Origin: Cordia subcordata
Taxonomy: Eukaryota; Streptophyta; Magnoliopsida; Boraginales; Cordiaceae
Assembly: GCA_028554755.1 (NCBI GenBank)
Contig: JAPTOF010000003.1
Location: forward strand, 3,762,501 to 3,826,500
DNA: 64,000 bases
Direction: 5' to 3'
Under the pieces are notes generated by a model. It was not told the origin of the DNA. It was given only the letters and a program-made list of their open reading frames with translations, and searched no databases. The translations under genes and the position numbers were made by a program. The number at the start of each line of letters is the position of its first letter. Position 1 is the first letter of the stretch. Below are positions 1 to 10,309 of the stretch, piece after piece.

Positions 1-963
1 ACTACTGATATACAGCACCACGGGGCTTCCCTGGTAACCCAACCCAATTACCCTCTGCCGGGTGTGTCCGCCGCCCTTGCCGTGCTGGCAGCGGATGGAG
101 TCTGGGTCTAAAAATGTCGAATCTGTCGAACAGCTACCACTGCACGTAAACCAAGATGTTAGTAACATTATTATTCATAGAAATTTTACAAATACAATAT
201 AGAATATATATGATACCTACATCAGACTAAATCCGCCGCATAAGTTCACTCTATCACCATATGCACATAGATTCAACTGATGGTAGATGGATGTAAGTGC
301 TGCAGCGCCCCAATTCAACTGTCTAATATTCCCAAAGGCCTGCAACACAGACAACCAATTCATGTCTCCCTGGTTACCATTGGCATCGACAAATGGCAGT
401 TCAGGAAGGAGAATATCCACAGACGGACACGATGCTGTGCCTGCTTCTGGGTGTACTCCTCGAGACGTGTCGACGTGTATACATTCCTCAACTCATGCAA
501 GTTTACCTTGCCAGATCTCGCATTAATGGCATCTTGAGGAAGTGCTGCACCACATGCATCATGGAATAGCTGCTGCCACTCGACAACCGTGCGTCGTGCT
601 TTACCGATCTCCGGCATAGGATCACCCTGTACGGGTAAACCCATAAAACAATTACATCCTGCAATGTGTGGTGGCCACTCCGCAAGTGAGGTGGAATGTA
701 TGCGTCTCTGCTTTCCACCGCTCAACTAGGGCAGTCAGCATAGGATAATAAAACTCCTGCCTACCGGCTGCATAGCACCCATAAAACCCTGCAGTCGCCA
801 ATGCTTCCTGAACACGAGTATGCTCAGGCTCGTCATATAGATGCTTATCGCATCTGGGTACTCGGACCTCCCTCGTATATGTGGTGCTCGTCATCAGATG
901 AGTCCTATGCTGAGCATAGTGAATGAGAAGGGATGTGTTCTCTAGTACTGGTCTGCGGGCCAT
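1..963 (-). pseudogene. MAIN-like / plant mobile domain (PMD) protein, decayed
   Basis: The minus strand from the ATG at 963 reads MARRPVLENTSLL, then an Ala-Gly-Phe-Tyr-Gly stretch and 'ALVERWKAETHTFHL'. These are hallmarks of the aminotransferase-like plant mobile domain found in MAIN/MAIL proteins, in 'serine/threonine phosphatase 7 long form' models and in some Mutator-like elements. The reading frame then shifts (about 660-650) to one containing 'CNCFMGLPVQGDPMP' and ends with 'GAAALTSIYHQLNLCA' and 'LCGGFSLM'. There a TAG stands just before a GT donor (about 218), where the family usually has Leu-Gln. A possible intron (about 140-217) and second exon (1-139, after a GTGCAG acceptor) carry another early stop. 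So at least one frameshift and two stops are present. The assignment to PMD is confident. Whether it was a host gene or transposon cargo is not resolved. Confidence 0.75.
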
Positions 964-1005
964 AGCGTCACCTACGAACAATAAATGAATTGATTAGTAA
1001 ATATA

Positions 1006-1330
1006 TTAATATAAATTCACACTGATAATAATCATAATAATACTAAAAATAATAATAACAATAAGAATAATAACAATAAGAATACTAATAATATTATTAA
1101 TAATAATACCAATAATAATAATAAAACTAATAATAATAATGATTACAATAATAATGATAATGATAATAATAAAAATGATAATGATAATCACAGTGATAAC
1201 GATAATAAAACAACCATAATAATAATAAAACTAATTCATATAATAATTATAATAATTACAATAAGACTAATGGTAATAATAACAATAATAATAATAATAA
1301 TAATAATAATATTTTCAATAGTTATAATTT
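1006..1330. repeat. Imperfect AAT/ATAATA-rich simple repeat
   Basis: About 320 bases made almost entirely of AAT, ATA and AATG trinucleotide units. Apparent open frames here are poly-isoleucine artefacts of the repeat. Confidence 0.85.
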
Positions 1331-1725
1331 CAACGTGGTGATTAAAATATCAACATCTAAAACTAAACTACACGACAATAACATCAATAATCATATCACC
1401 CATTTTATACGTAATATAAACATGCACAACATTTATGTACATACACAGCATGAATATATACATAAATACGATATACAACTATGCATACATATGAAACATA
1501 CATATACATGAAACAACTTGAAAAAAACGTAAAAAACAATAATTTAAATAGGTAAAAACTTAAAAAAACTTACAATAAGAGGCAAAATCCTAGGCTTCAA
1601 GCTTTTTGTGCGAGATTTTGAGTTTTTTGGATAAAAATTCGTGGGGTAAAACAAGGGGGAGAAAAAAAAAGATTGAAGATCGGGTGGGGAGGAAGAAGAA
1701 AAGGGGGGTTTCAAGCTGAAACGAT
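1331..1725. other. AT-rich stretch without recognisable gene
   Basis: I see no coding similarity. It holds ACATATA-type runs (1440-1510) and a purine-rich tract near 1640-1705. Confidence 0.5.
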
Positions 1726-1936
1726 TGGCTTTTGAAAGGCCGAATTCGGTTATTCAATAGCCGAAAGCGTGAAATCCGAGGCACAATAAATATCTACCGT
1801 TACAAAAAGATATTTCGGCTTTTGAATTGCCGATTTCAGCTATTCAAAAGCCAAAAGTTGCTTAGCCACGTCACCTTATTTATTGTCCACATTTTCGTTT
1901 TTTGAAACACCTTTTTCGTTTATTCAATAACCGAAA
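1726..1936. repeat. Three diverged hairpin-forming units (GGCTTTTGAA...TTCAAAAGCC)
   Basis: Units at 1726-1766, 1816-1856 and 1896-1936 each pair a GGCTTTTGAA-like arm with a TATTCAAnAGCC-like arm about 15 bases later. The middle unit has complementary arms GGCTTTTGAAT (1818-1828) and ATTCAAAAGCC (1842-1852). Spacing is about 80-90 bases. They lie just beyond the PMD pseudogene and may be subterminal repeats of the element that carried it (inference). Confidence 0.6.
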
Positions 1937-2017
1937 GTACTAGTTTTGAAACCCAACCGACAAGACTATTTTTTAAATTAAAATTTTAAATTGTGTTATT
2001 TATTAAAAAAAATCCCC

Positions 2018-2240
2018 TAATCATGCAGCTTTTTCTTCAAATAATTGATGAAGTGATTTACGGGTCAAGTCACTATGGCGGGTCCGCATCAGAAAAGTCT
2101 ATTACGTCTGTTAAAAGTCTCGTGTCAGAAAGTTTACCTTTGCGCACGTCTTTTACGTTGCCGGAGTACTCTTATTAGGTTCTAGTTTCTACTTGGGAGA
2201 CAGGGTGAGATTTTTATGTTAATATTTATATTGAAATTTT
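2018..2240. repeat. Paralogous repeat segment, copy 1 (partner at 6250-6460 and 7446-7500)
   Basis: From TAATCATGCAGC onward this segment matches 6250-6430, sharing for example AATTGATGAAGTGATTTA and GTCTATTA. Its tail, TTCTAGTTTCTACTTGG...CAGGGTGAG, matches 7455-7485 and 8124-8150. In the partner the two halves are separated by the Mutator-like element at 6461-7435, so this copy behaves as the unoccupied site. Confidence 0.7.
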
Positions 2241-2249
2241 TCTCTGCTT

Positions 2250-2534
2250 GATAAAAAGGTGTCCAGTATATCAAACCAACCTTGACTTGACAGTCTATCT
2301 TTAACTTCTCCTATCATTCATTGTTTACTTAATTTTTTTTTAATCAAGTCCATCGTCTTCTTCCATCATTTATAGTTTACTTGGACTTTTGAAGACAGAC
2401 CCAATAGACCGACCAAGGCTAGTTTTAATTTATTATCAAATAAATTCATACCAAATCCTCTCAACTAGATCTTTAATAGTTTGCTTGCAATTGACTTGCT
2501 CTTTTGGGAAAAGCAATCGGATTGGATCGCCAAC
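2250..2534. repeat. Member of the 'GTGTCC...ATATCAAA' dispersed repeat family
   Basis: It contains AGGTGTCCAGTATATCAAAC, a run resembling 'TTTATAGTTTACTTGGACTT', and 'CCAAGGCTAGTTTTA'. The same order of blocks recurs at 17215-17410, 36313-36545, 37071-37200, 37743-37816 and 39255-39381. Function is unknown. It is interrupted by the CACTA element that starts at 2538. Confidence 0.6.
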
Positions 2535-2537
2535 CAA

Positions 2538-3215
2538 TACTATAAGAAAAAAAGTCTTTTGTTACTGCCCAAATTAGTCGCTAAATTGTAGTAGCGACCA
2601 ATTTTGCGACCGAAGTAGGCAGTCGCTAAATTGAAATTAGCGATCAATTTTGTAATCGGTAAACGGCCGATAATTTGGTCACTAAAATAGCGGTTGCTAA
2701 GTATATGCAAATCCCAAATCAGTCACTAAACTTTTTCGACCAATTTCGCTCCCAACTATGCGGTCGTTAATTAGGGAGTGACTCTGTGGTCGCTAAATCA
2801 GCAACTGACTCTACGGCCGAAACATTGGTCGCTAATTTCTAGTGACTTGCATAGTTGACGTTTAGCGACCAATTCGGCTATTGCTAATTTAGAGACCGAC
2901 CTACTGGTCACTAATTTTTAGCTCTTTCTATTCCAGTGACCAGTATGATGTTGGTCGCTAATTTAATGATCGTACAACCTATTATAATCTAGCTAATCCT
3001 AAACTACACAAACCTATTAAAAATTTTACCCAACACATTTTTTTTAAAACTTTAGCGACCAATGTTATAAAATTTAACAATCGATATGCGGTTGCAAAAT
3101 TATTTAATGACCAATTCTCTAGGTGGTCACAAAATCGCTCACAAATTTTAAAACTAATGATCGATTTTCATCGGTCGCTAATTTTCGATCACTATAGACC
3201 ATTTTTCTGGTAGTG
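2538..3215. mobile_element. Non-autonomous CACTA-type (Spm/En-like) transposon
   Basis: The left end, TACTATAAGAAAAAAAGTC, and the inverted right end (CACTACCAGAAAAATGGTC on the minus strand) are the classic CACTA terminus. Direct CAA trinucleotides flank it exactly (2535-2537 and 3216-3218), giving the 3-bp target duplication expected of the superfamily. The 678-bp interior has no open frame. It is packed with short copies of GTCGCTAA / TTAGCGACC in both orientations, the subterminal motifs to which TNPA-like proteins bind in characterised CACTA elements. The first base is T instead of C at the left end, so that terminus has decayed. Confidence 0.87.
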
Positions 3216-4574
3216 CAAGGTGAGGGACATATCCTCTCTATATCGTTATTACCTTATATACTCATGTCACGTGTCACGATGTTGTAGCTTTTTTTTTCCC
3301 TCTAAAACCATCTTTATGAAAATAATGAGCCTGTTTGGAAGTGTTTTTGAAAATAGTTTTTTTGTTTTCAAAAACGAAAAAAACAAAAAAATTTGTTTGG
3401 CTTAAGGTATTTTTATTTTTTGTTTTCAGTAACTGTTTCTAAAAATCTATTTTTAAGAACCAAAAAACAAAAACATATTTTTGGTTTTTTTAGGTGTTTT
3501 TATTTTGAGAACAATTGAAAACACCGGAAACAAGTTTTAGAAACATGTTTTCATTAATGGCAAATTTGTAAATATTTTAACTTACTCACAAAACCTTATT
3601 TTTATACGTTCTTTTCACTCTTTTGTTACAAATCGTCTTATCCTCTCTACAATCCCTAATCAGTTCTGCTTCTCTCAAACAGTGAAGGTGAGAAATTTCT
3701 ACTACCATATTAGAAGATTTTATTTTGATATTGTGCTTAATCCTTAAACTTTTTCTCAGATGTAGCTTTGTGCACGGGTTGTTTTTTTTATTTATTTATT
3801 TTTTATGTGTTTTGATGGAGTATTTTTGGGTTAATTATCTTTTTTTTTGTTTAATTGTTGTATTATAATTGCAGCAACCTTTTCATTGTTGATATTGCTA
3901 ATATATACTTATGCATGGTCAACCTTTTTTTTTTAATTATTGTTGATATTGCAGCAACCTTTCGTTGTTGATTAAATTGATTTTCTTTGGGACTAAATGG
4001 ATGATTTGGGATGCCGAGATGGTGGGGGTTAGGATTGGTTTGTGGGATTAACTGGGTCAACTTCTCATGAATCTTTTCTTCTAAAGTTGGCTTTTTTGGA
4101 GTCAACTTTCGTGTTTTTCTTTTGTGTTAATTCTTTGATCAATGGACTTGTCCAAACAATTCTTACTTTAAACCTTATACCCATGTACAACCAGCAGCCA
4201 ACCAAACAAATCTTCAGTCACTACTAGAGTGGTCGACTGTATAATTTGACGATGTTTTCATATAGATGCAGTCTTTTTTTTGTAAAAAAAAAAAAAGCGT
4301 CAATCTTATACAAGTTTAGATATATATAGGTCATTTGAACAGAACTAGTGAAAGTTTGAGAGTCCTTATACTTCTGCTTTTGCATTGGAGTTGGAACAAA
4401 TCTAGGTAGGGTGAATTAATTAAATATAAAAGTAAATTGCTAGTGAATACTAGGAATTTTAGAATAGATTACTAATGCTATATTGCTCTTGAGGCAGTTC
4501 ATTAACTGGGTCTTTCATTTATATTTTATTTTATTTAGTTTATATGCTGACAATTTATTATGTGATATATAAAG

Positions 4575-5587
4575 ATGGCAAATCGAACATCTGAGAATGA
4601 TGATGCTTTATGGAGTCCTAGTGTGGAAAAAATTTTTTCTCGAGATCTTAGTTACTGAAGTTAATAAGGGAAATCAACAGAATGGATTATTTTCATCAAA
4701 GATTTGGAAGTTAATTCTGAATGGGCTAAATCAAGCTGTTGGGTGAAGTTTCACAATGAAACAAATTAAGCAGAAAGTGAATAGGTTAAGGATAGAGCAT
4801 TGTATATTCTCTGACCTTCTTAACCAAACTGGCTTTGGATGGGATGCTGAAACCAATACTGTAACTGCTACTGATCCTATGTGGGACGCTGATCTAGTGG
4901 CAATTCATCTATTCTTTTATAGTGGTTTAGCATATAAAATTACTTTTTAAATTAACACTTGCTATACGTTAACACTTTATTCTAACATTGTAGAAACACC
5001 CTGAAGCTGCACAGTTTCGTAGAAAAGGATGTGACCATTATAAGTTAATGGGGATTGTTTTCAATAAAATCACAGCTACAGGTGTTCTTCACTATGCCTC
5101 TACCATGGATCCCCTAAATTCAGATGAAGAACAACAACTTGAGAAAGAATACGTAAATACTGGAGTTCATATAGATTTAGAGGAAAATAGCGAAGAGGAA
5201 CCTATGACCACACAAATCAATGAACGTGCCACCCGCAATGGAACGAGAGCCATAAAAATAAATGAAAGCAAGCCAAAGAAAGAGTTAAGGTCTTCTCAGA
5301 TGGCTGACGCCTTACAAGCATGGGCTGAGACTTCCAAGGCCAAGATGGAAGCACATATGGCAAAGGCAGAGAGATATAAGACAAAGAGTGCTGAATCAAG
5401 TAGTTCATCAAATTCATCAGCTAACTCCTCCCTAGCCAAATGTGTGGACACACTAAATCAAATGGAAGATATTACTGATGACATGCATGTTGCAGCTTTG
5501 GAGAAATTTCCTAATAAAGATTGGAGAGAGATGTTTTTAGCTATGCCTTCAAAAAGAAGGAAGACATGGTTAAATAGGCTTATATGA
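4575..5587 (+). pseudogene. Harbinger ORF1: MYB/SANT-like DNA-binding protein (LIMYB-like)
   Basis: From the ATG at 4575 the translation gives MANRTSENDDALWSP, the start of a Myb/SANT-like (Myb_DNA-bind_3) domain as in PIF/Harbinger ORF1 and L10-interacting MYB proteins. A frameshift near 4650 and a TGA near 4744 (in 'AVG*SF') interrupt the domain, which resumes as MKQIKQKVNRLRIEH and GFGWDAETNTV. A 97-bp intron (4897-4993, GT...AG, phase 0) joins 'WDADL' to 'KHPEAAQFRRKGC'. The second exon is open to 5587. It has an acidic middle, a Ser/Asn-rich linker and the family's C-terminal 'MPSKRRKTWLNRLI'. In active elements this protein binds the subterminal DNA and helps import the transposase. This copy cannot make a full-length product. 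Confidence 0.75.
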
Positions 5588-5792
5588 GTAGATTATGAGG
5601 ACAATTAGCCTGTAGTCAAAAACTATGAGAACATGCATGTTATTGGCTTTATTTTTCTTGTTTCTTTGTGTACTTTGACTATTAATTTTTAATCGTGCAC
5701 CATTATTAAGTTATTAGCACATGTTAAATTGTAATAATTTTTGTTAATTTTTTTTATTCAAAATTGAATATTTTACGGTTGTAGGTTTAGAA

Positions 5793-6050
5793 ATGGATGA
5801 AAGTTCATCAGACGTTGAGATTGAGAGTATAGATAGTTCCTCTCTAGATTCCACAGATGATGAATTGGGTGAACTATTGATAGTTAACATGATTTATGAA
5901 TATGAGAACTCATTTTTGGTAAAAAAAAAAAAAAACCAAATAAGGACTTCTTCTTTAACAGGTCGTGAATTTATTAATGAATTATTGAATGGGTCATCTA
6001 AGGTTTGCTATGAATTATTCCGTATGAACAAGACTTTGTTAAGTAAATAA
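5793..6050 (+). pseudogene. Harbinger ORF2 (HARBI1-like transposase), N-terminal remnant
   Basis: An 85-codon frame begins MDESSSDVEIES, an acidic Ser/Asp-rich leader, and continues to 'GREFINELLNGS' and 'CYELFRMNK'. That is the N-terminus preceding the DDE nuclease in plant HARBI1-like transposases. The frame stops right after 'RMNK', where full-length proteins go on for another 300 or so residues. Nothing resembling the DDE core follows before the repeat shared with 19670-19760 starts at about 6042. A poly-A tract (5922-5935) lengthens a Lys run. I infer a truncated transposase with no catalytic activity. Confidence 0.7.
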
Positions 6051-6249
6051 ATATAATATGTATACTATTAAGTCAAAAGAATTAAAAATATACCTTGATT
6101 AATTAACAACTATTAATTTTTCAATAAGTTAATTATTAATATATGCTAAATTAATGAAATTAATATATTTAAGAAAATACTATTACCAAAATTTCATCCG
6201 TCATGAAAAGGTCTACAGACCCAAAATAAGAATATGACAAACAGCCTGG

Positions 6250-6460
6250 ACTAATCATGTAGCTTTTACTTCGAATAATTGATGAAGTGATTTACAGGAT
6301 CAAGTCACCATGGTGGGGTCCGAGACAAAAAAAGTCTATTATGTATGTTAGCCACATTCGCTTTTTGGAAAGTCCTGGGGCAAAAAGTCACCTTTGTGCA
6401 ATCTACACGGCAAGACGCTCTGCCAACCAAAAAAAAAAGAAGTCTTCCATGCAGCAAGAG
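6250..6460. repeat. Paralogous repeat segment, copy 2, left half
   Basis: Matches 2018-2190. It is cut at 6460 by the Mutator-like element, and the sequence homologous to the rest of copy 1 resumes after 7445. Confidence 0.7.
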
Positions 6461-6859
6461 GGGACCTTATATCATAGTCCTCTACAATATGCTTTTTTAT
6501 TAAGTATTGTGCTCATTCTATGCATGAACAATATACGTTACTATTTACGTATTACTGTTCATGCACAGTACATATTTGTTTACTATGTCACAATTATTTG
6601 TTCACTAGTTATTTGTTTACTATCCCACAACTATTTGTTTATTAACTTTCATATATCCATCAAATATTTGTTCATTACCCCCCAACTATTTGTTTACTGC
6701 TCTCACACACACAGAAACACAAATACAGACACGTTTCTTTGTTTATTAGTTCACATATTTGTTCACCACAATTATTTGCTCACCACTCTCTTACACACAT
6801 AGACATACACAACTACATCAAATATTTGTTCACTACCCTACAACTGTTTGGTCATTGAC

Positions 6860-6927
<68 letters not shown>

Positions 6928-7435
6928 AATATTTGTTGATTACCCCACAACTATTTGTTCACCCCTTATGTATACATACCTTGAAGGTAATATGGGCTTT
7001 AATGGCAGATTGAGCTTGGAGAATCCAAACGTTGCCGTGGAGATATGGTTAGAATCCTGACAAGGAGAGGAAGAGCTTGGTAGTTGCCACGCGGCAAGAT
7101 GAGGCCGAAATCTTCCTTAACATGAGGAAGAAAACGACGATTTTAATGGTGAATTGACACCTAAGAGGTTTTCTTGGACATGATGCACATCGTTATGATC
7201 AGCGAAGAAAGGCGAATTTTATGGTGGTCTTTATTTAGCGTGAGATAATCAATCGTGTCAGTGATGAAGCAAAGAAGAGAGAGGTGAGAAGGGGGAATAA
7301 CAAAGACAGAGACAGGAGAGAATGAGAGAAAGAGAGATGCGTGCATTACGTCAATCTGCTTGCTTTTTTTTAAACAGGTGAAGAAGCACAGTACTCTACA
7401 AGAACACCATATAGAAGAAGCATTGTATAATTTGT
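6461..7435. mobile_element. Mutator-like non-autonomous element (copy B)
   Basis: It is flanked by a 10-bp near-perfect direct repeat, GCAGCAAGAG (6451-6460) and GCTGCAAGAG (7436-7445), the TSD size of Mutator-like elements. It starts GGGACCTTATATCATAGTCC and ends with a loosely inverted ...ATTGTATAATTTGT. A related element (copy A) lies at 26233-27376. The interior is an ATTTGTTCACCAC-type minisatellite, an (AT)n run and an approximately 400-bp single-copy block (6990-7400) shared with copy A. No transposase is encoded. The exact superfamily is an inference from TSD length and poor TIRs. Confidence 0.6.
6864..6925. repeat. (AT)n microsatellite, about 31 units
   Basis: Uninterrupted alternating AT inside element B. 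Length is likely to vary between individuals. Confidence 0.95.
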
Positions 7436-8330
7436 GCTGCAAGAGGATTTTTACGTTTTAGATTCTACTTTAGAGACGGGGTGAGCAAGCAAATTTGGAC
7501 CACTGCTGTAATATTGACTTGGTAGTTTAGGCCTCAAAAGAGTTTCCAATAATTGATAACAAATCTTTTTCAAGCATTTTTTATGCGGGTCTTATACTGT
7601 GCACCACATGTACAGTGCTCTATATGAACACTGTACACCGTACTGTGTACAAACAATACTTGTTTTAATGGCAGATTAAGCTTCGAGCGTCCAAACATCG
7701 TGTGGAAAATATTGTTAGAATCTTGACGAGGAGAGGAAGAGATTAGTAGTTGTCACGTGGCGAGATTCCGGAATCTTCACTAGCATGAGGAAGAAAATGA
7801 CGGGCTTTAATGGTGAATCAACAACTAAGAGGTTTTCTTGGATATGGTGCACATCGTTATGATCAACGAAGAAAGGCAAATTTTATGGTGGTCTTTATTT
7901 GGCGTGAGATGATCGGTGGTGTCACCAATGAAGCAAAGAAGAAAAGAAGAGAAGAAGAGAGAGATGACAAGATGGAATAACGAAGAGAGAGAAAGGAGAA
8001 AAAGATATGTAAGTTACGTCAGTCTGCTTGCTTTTTTTTTAAACAGGTGAAGAACACAGTGCTCCACAAAAACACCATATTGAAGAAGCATTATATAATT
8101 TTCGTTGCAAGAGTAGTCTTATGTTCTAGATTCTACTTTGGAGATAGGGTGAGCATAGCAAATTTGGACCACTCTTGTAATACCGGCTTGGTAGTTTGGG
8201 CCTCAGGTGAGTTTCTAATAATTGATAACACATCTTTTTCAAGCATTTTTTATGCAGGGCTTATACCGTGCACCACATGTACAGTGCTCTGCATGAACAT
8301 TGTACATTGTTCTGTGTATAAACAGTACTT
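6993..8330. repeat. 667-bp tandem duplication of element B right part plus flank
   Basis: AATGGCAGAT occurs at 7001 and 7667, and GTACAGTGCTCT near 7610 and 8279, giving a period of about 666-669. The unit therefore spans the right portion of element B together with about 225 bases of flank, and it was duplicated after B inserted. Both units contain the small hairpin GTACAGTG...CACTGTAC or its decayed form. Confidence 0.8.
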
Positions 8331-8361
8331 GTACAGTGCATAGCAGAACATGTGTTTAGAA

Positions 8362-8640
8362 TTTTTATATTTTATGTTCAACATTTTTATTGTTCACAAC
8401 TTTTTAACTATAAGTTCATAAGTTTAATTTTTATGACTCTTATATTATATGTTCAAAAGTTTTAGATAATATTCAAATCTCTTATATTATATGTTCAAAA
8501 TTTTTATATTTTACGTTCAACACTTTTAATTATTCACAACTTTTTAACAATAAGATTATAAGTTTAATCTTTCACGACTCTTACATTACATGTTCAATAG
8601 TTTTAAATAATATGTTCATTACCAAATATTTATAAATGAT
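8362..8640. repeat. Two-copy tandem repeat, period about 139 bp
   Basis: TTTTTATATTTTATGTTCAA at 8362 recurs at 8501, followed by matching TTCACAACTTTTTAAC and GACTCTTA blocks. AT-rich, no coding content. Confidence 0.75.
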
Positions 8641-9321
8641 AAATTTTATATTTCACAAGTTTTATACTATATTCATAGCCTTTTATAATATATGTTCATA
8701 ATACTTAGACTCTATGTTCAAAACTCTTATATTACATGATCGTAGATTATACATTGTATACTGACAAAAATTTGATGGGAGGAATGGACAAATTTGATTT
8801 GATTTAGCGTAAACATCAAACAATCTGCAATATGTTTCCTTCCGTGGATCAATGACTTGGGGATCATATTATTTCCTACACACCTTCGTATAATCATTCT
8901 TAACTTCCAAAATCTTTCTTAACAATTTTCTCTACAACTACAATACTATTAAAGCTTTTTTCTATTTTTAAACAAGCTTCCATGGCTATTTACTTAGTTC
9001 TCCCTATTCTACTTCCATTATTGCTTTTAGACAATAACACAACAATAGTGAATATAATTCTTTGCGTGTATATATATACACACAAATTTAGATAATTATA
9101 TTGATAGAAAGAAAGCAAAAGAGGAAGAGAGAGGGAAGAGAGTGCCAATGATGGCGAGTGAGACGAGAGAGGGCTTTAGATATTTTTTTCGACCAAGACG
9201 TGTTATTCACGTTATATTTGGTGCACAGTGCTCTGCAGTAGCATAGTACCTATAGAGCACAATAAAAATTGCATTCTTGATAAAGGTTCGGATAATGTGC
9301 ACCCATAGTACTGTCCACCAA
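8641..9321. other. AT-rich stretch without recognisable gene
   Basis: Contains more TATGTTCA blocks (to about 8760), a GA-rich tract (9105-9170) and, at 9222-9250, the GTGCACAGTGCTCTGC motif seen repeatedly at 6550, 7610 and 8280. I see no coding signal. Confidence 0.5.
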
Positions 9322-9424
9322 GTGCACAATACCATACATCAATTTAGCAATGTGCACGAACAATACGCATACATGCACAATGCCATACATCAACTTAGCA
9401 ATGTGCATGAACAGTACGCATATG
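9322..9424. repeat. Two-copy tandem repeat, period 51 bp
   Basis: Unit GTGCACAATACCATACATCA...ACGCATAC is repeated with a 51-base offset and about five differences. Confidence 0.85.
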
Positions 9425-9671
9425 TGTTCAGTGGCACTTGTTTTGAAATCATTGCCTATGTCTACTTTTAGTAGCAGTTCATAAAAATTTTTGCATATAC
9501 TATAATAGGTGGTGATTTTTAAAAAAACTACCGCCTATTCTTGGATTTTCTATAATACGCCTTTCTTCGACCAAAAAAAAAATATATAGCAAGCCTTTCA
9601 CAACAAATGAAGACAGAACTGTTCAAATGAAAAGCAACTATTGATTATTGTTTGCAAATCAATTAGGGAAC

Positions 9672-10189
9672 TGTTTGGGCCAGAAATAGATGTACTTAAG
9701 AAGACACGAGAGGCCCATGACTACGATTGGGCTAAGGGTTCAATCGATATGTAATGTGTAAAAGGCCCTGGGGTTGAGGCCTAGGATGGGGTCATGACCC
9801 CTACGTATGGATAAAACTGAATGATATACATGATCTGTATGTGATAAGGCTAAGCATGACAACCAGGTAGACCTCGATTGAAGTACGATTAGAGACTTGG
9901 AGATCTAGAGGAGCACTCTTTCACTTCAAGGAGCTATAAAAGGACCACTCAACGATAGATGAGGTAAGACATATACAAAATATCAACTTATTCATACCTG
10001 TAATTCATCCACAACCCATCATATAACAATTCTTTGTTTCTTTCCTCCTTGAACACTTACTTGAGCATTGAAGAACCTTTGGCCGGCACCACACCGATGT
10101 TAAGGGTTTCATCGCTTACCTTCCTTGGTCTTGCAGGTTATTAGGGCCCAAGTCGATCCAATCCGTGATTGTAGAATGCACTCTTTACA
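9672..10189 (+). repeat. Putative 5' LTR of the Tat-like element
   Basis: Begins TGTTTGGGCC and ends CTTTACA just before the primer-binding-like sequence. TATA box at 9931-9941. The left boundary is a guess based on the TG start. Confidence 0.5.
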
Positions 10190-10309
10190 ATTTGGCACCC
10201 ACCGTGGTGGCCCTATAATCAAGGTGCTGTGATCAAGAGTGGTACTTTCACGCTCAATCCGCAACTACCATGACATCCAACCCGTACTAATGTTGACGGA
10301 GGCAACAAC

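Larger units (their letters stand above)
3327..6050 (+). mobile_element. Decayed PIF/Harbinger-like DNA transposon
   Basis: It begins GAGCCTGTTTGGAAGTG, typical of plant PIF/Harbinger termini, preceded by TAAT, which contains the TAA target these elements use. It carries a MYB/SANT-like ORF1 (4575-5587) and the N-terminus of a HARBI1-like ORF2 (5793-6050), the usual two-gene arrangement. The DDE catalytic part of ORF2 is missing. No clean right terminus is seen: a degenerate ACAAACAGCCTGGAC followed by TAA (6231-6248) is the best candidate. The region 3360-3560 holds TTTTGAAAACA-rich subterminal sequence. The TTGTTGATATTGCAGCAACCTTT repeats near 3880-3970 are non-coding. Confidence 0.62.

Noticed and set aside
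1006..1191. 61-codon minus-strand frame of almost pure isoleucine
   Set aside because: Translation of an AAT/ATA simple repeat, not a protein.
5217..5417. Minus-strand 66-codon frame opposite Harbinger ORF1
   Set aside because: Antisense shadow of a recognised coding exon.
6231..6248. Right terminus of the Harbinger element (ACAAACAGCCTGGAC + TAA)
   Set aside because: Agreement with the left end is only partial, so I did not extend the element to it.
6759..7060. Open frames with long Ile-Tyr repeats
   Set aside because: Arise from the (AT)n microsatellite at 6864-6925.
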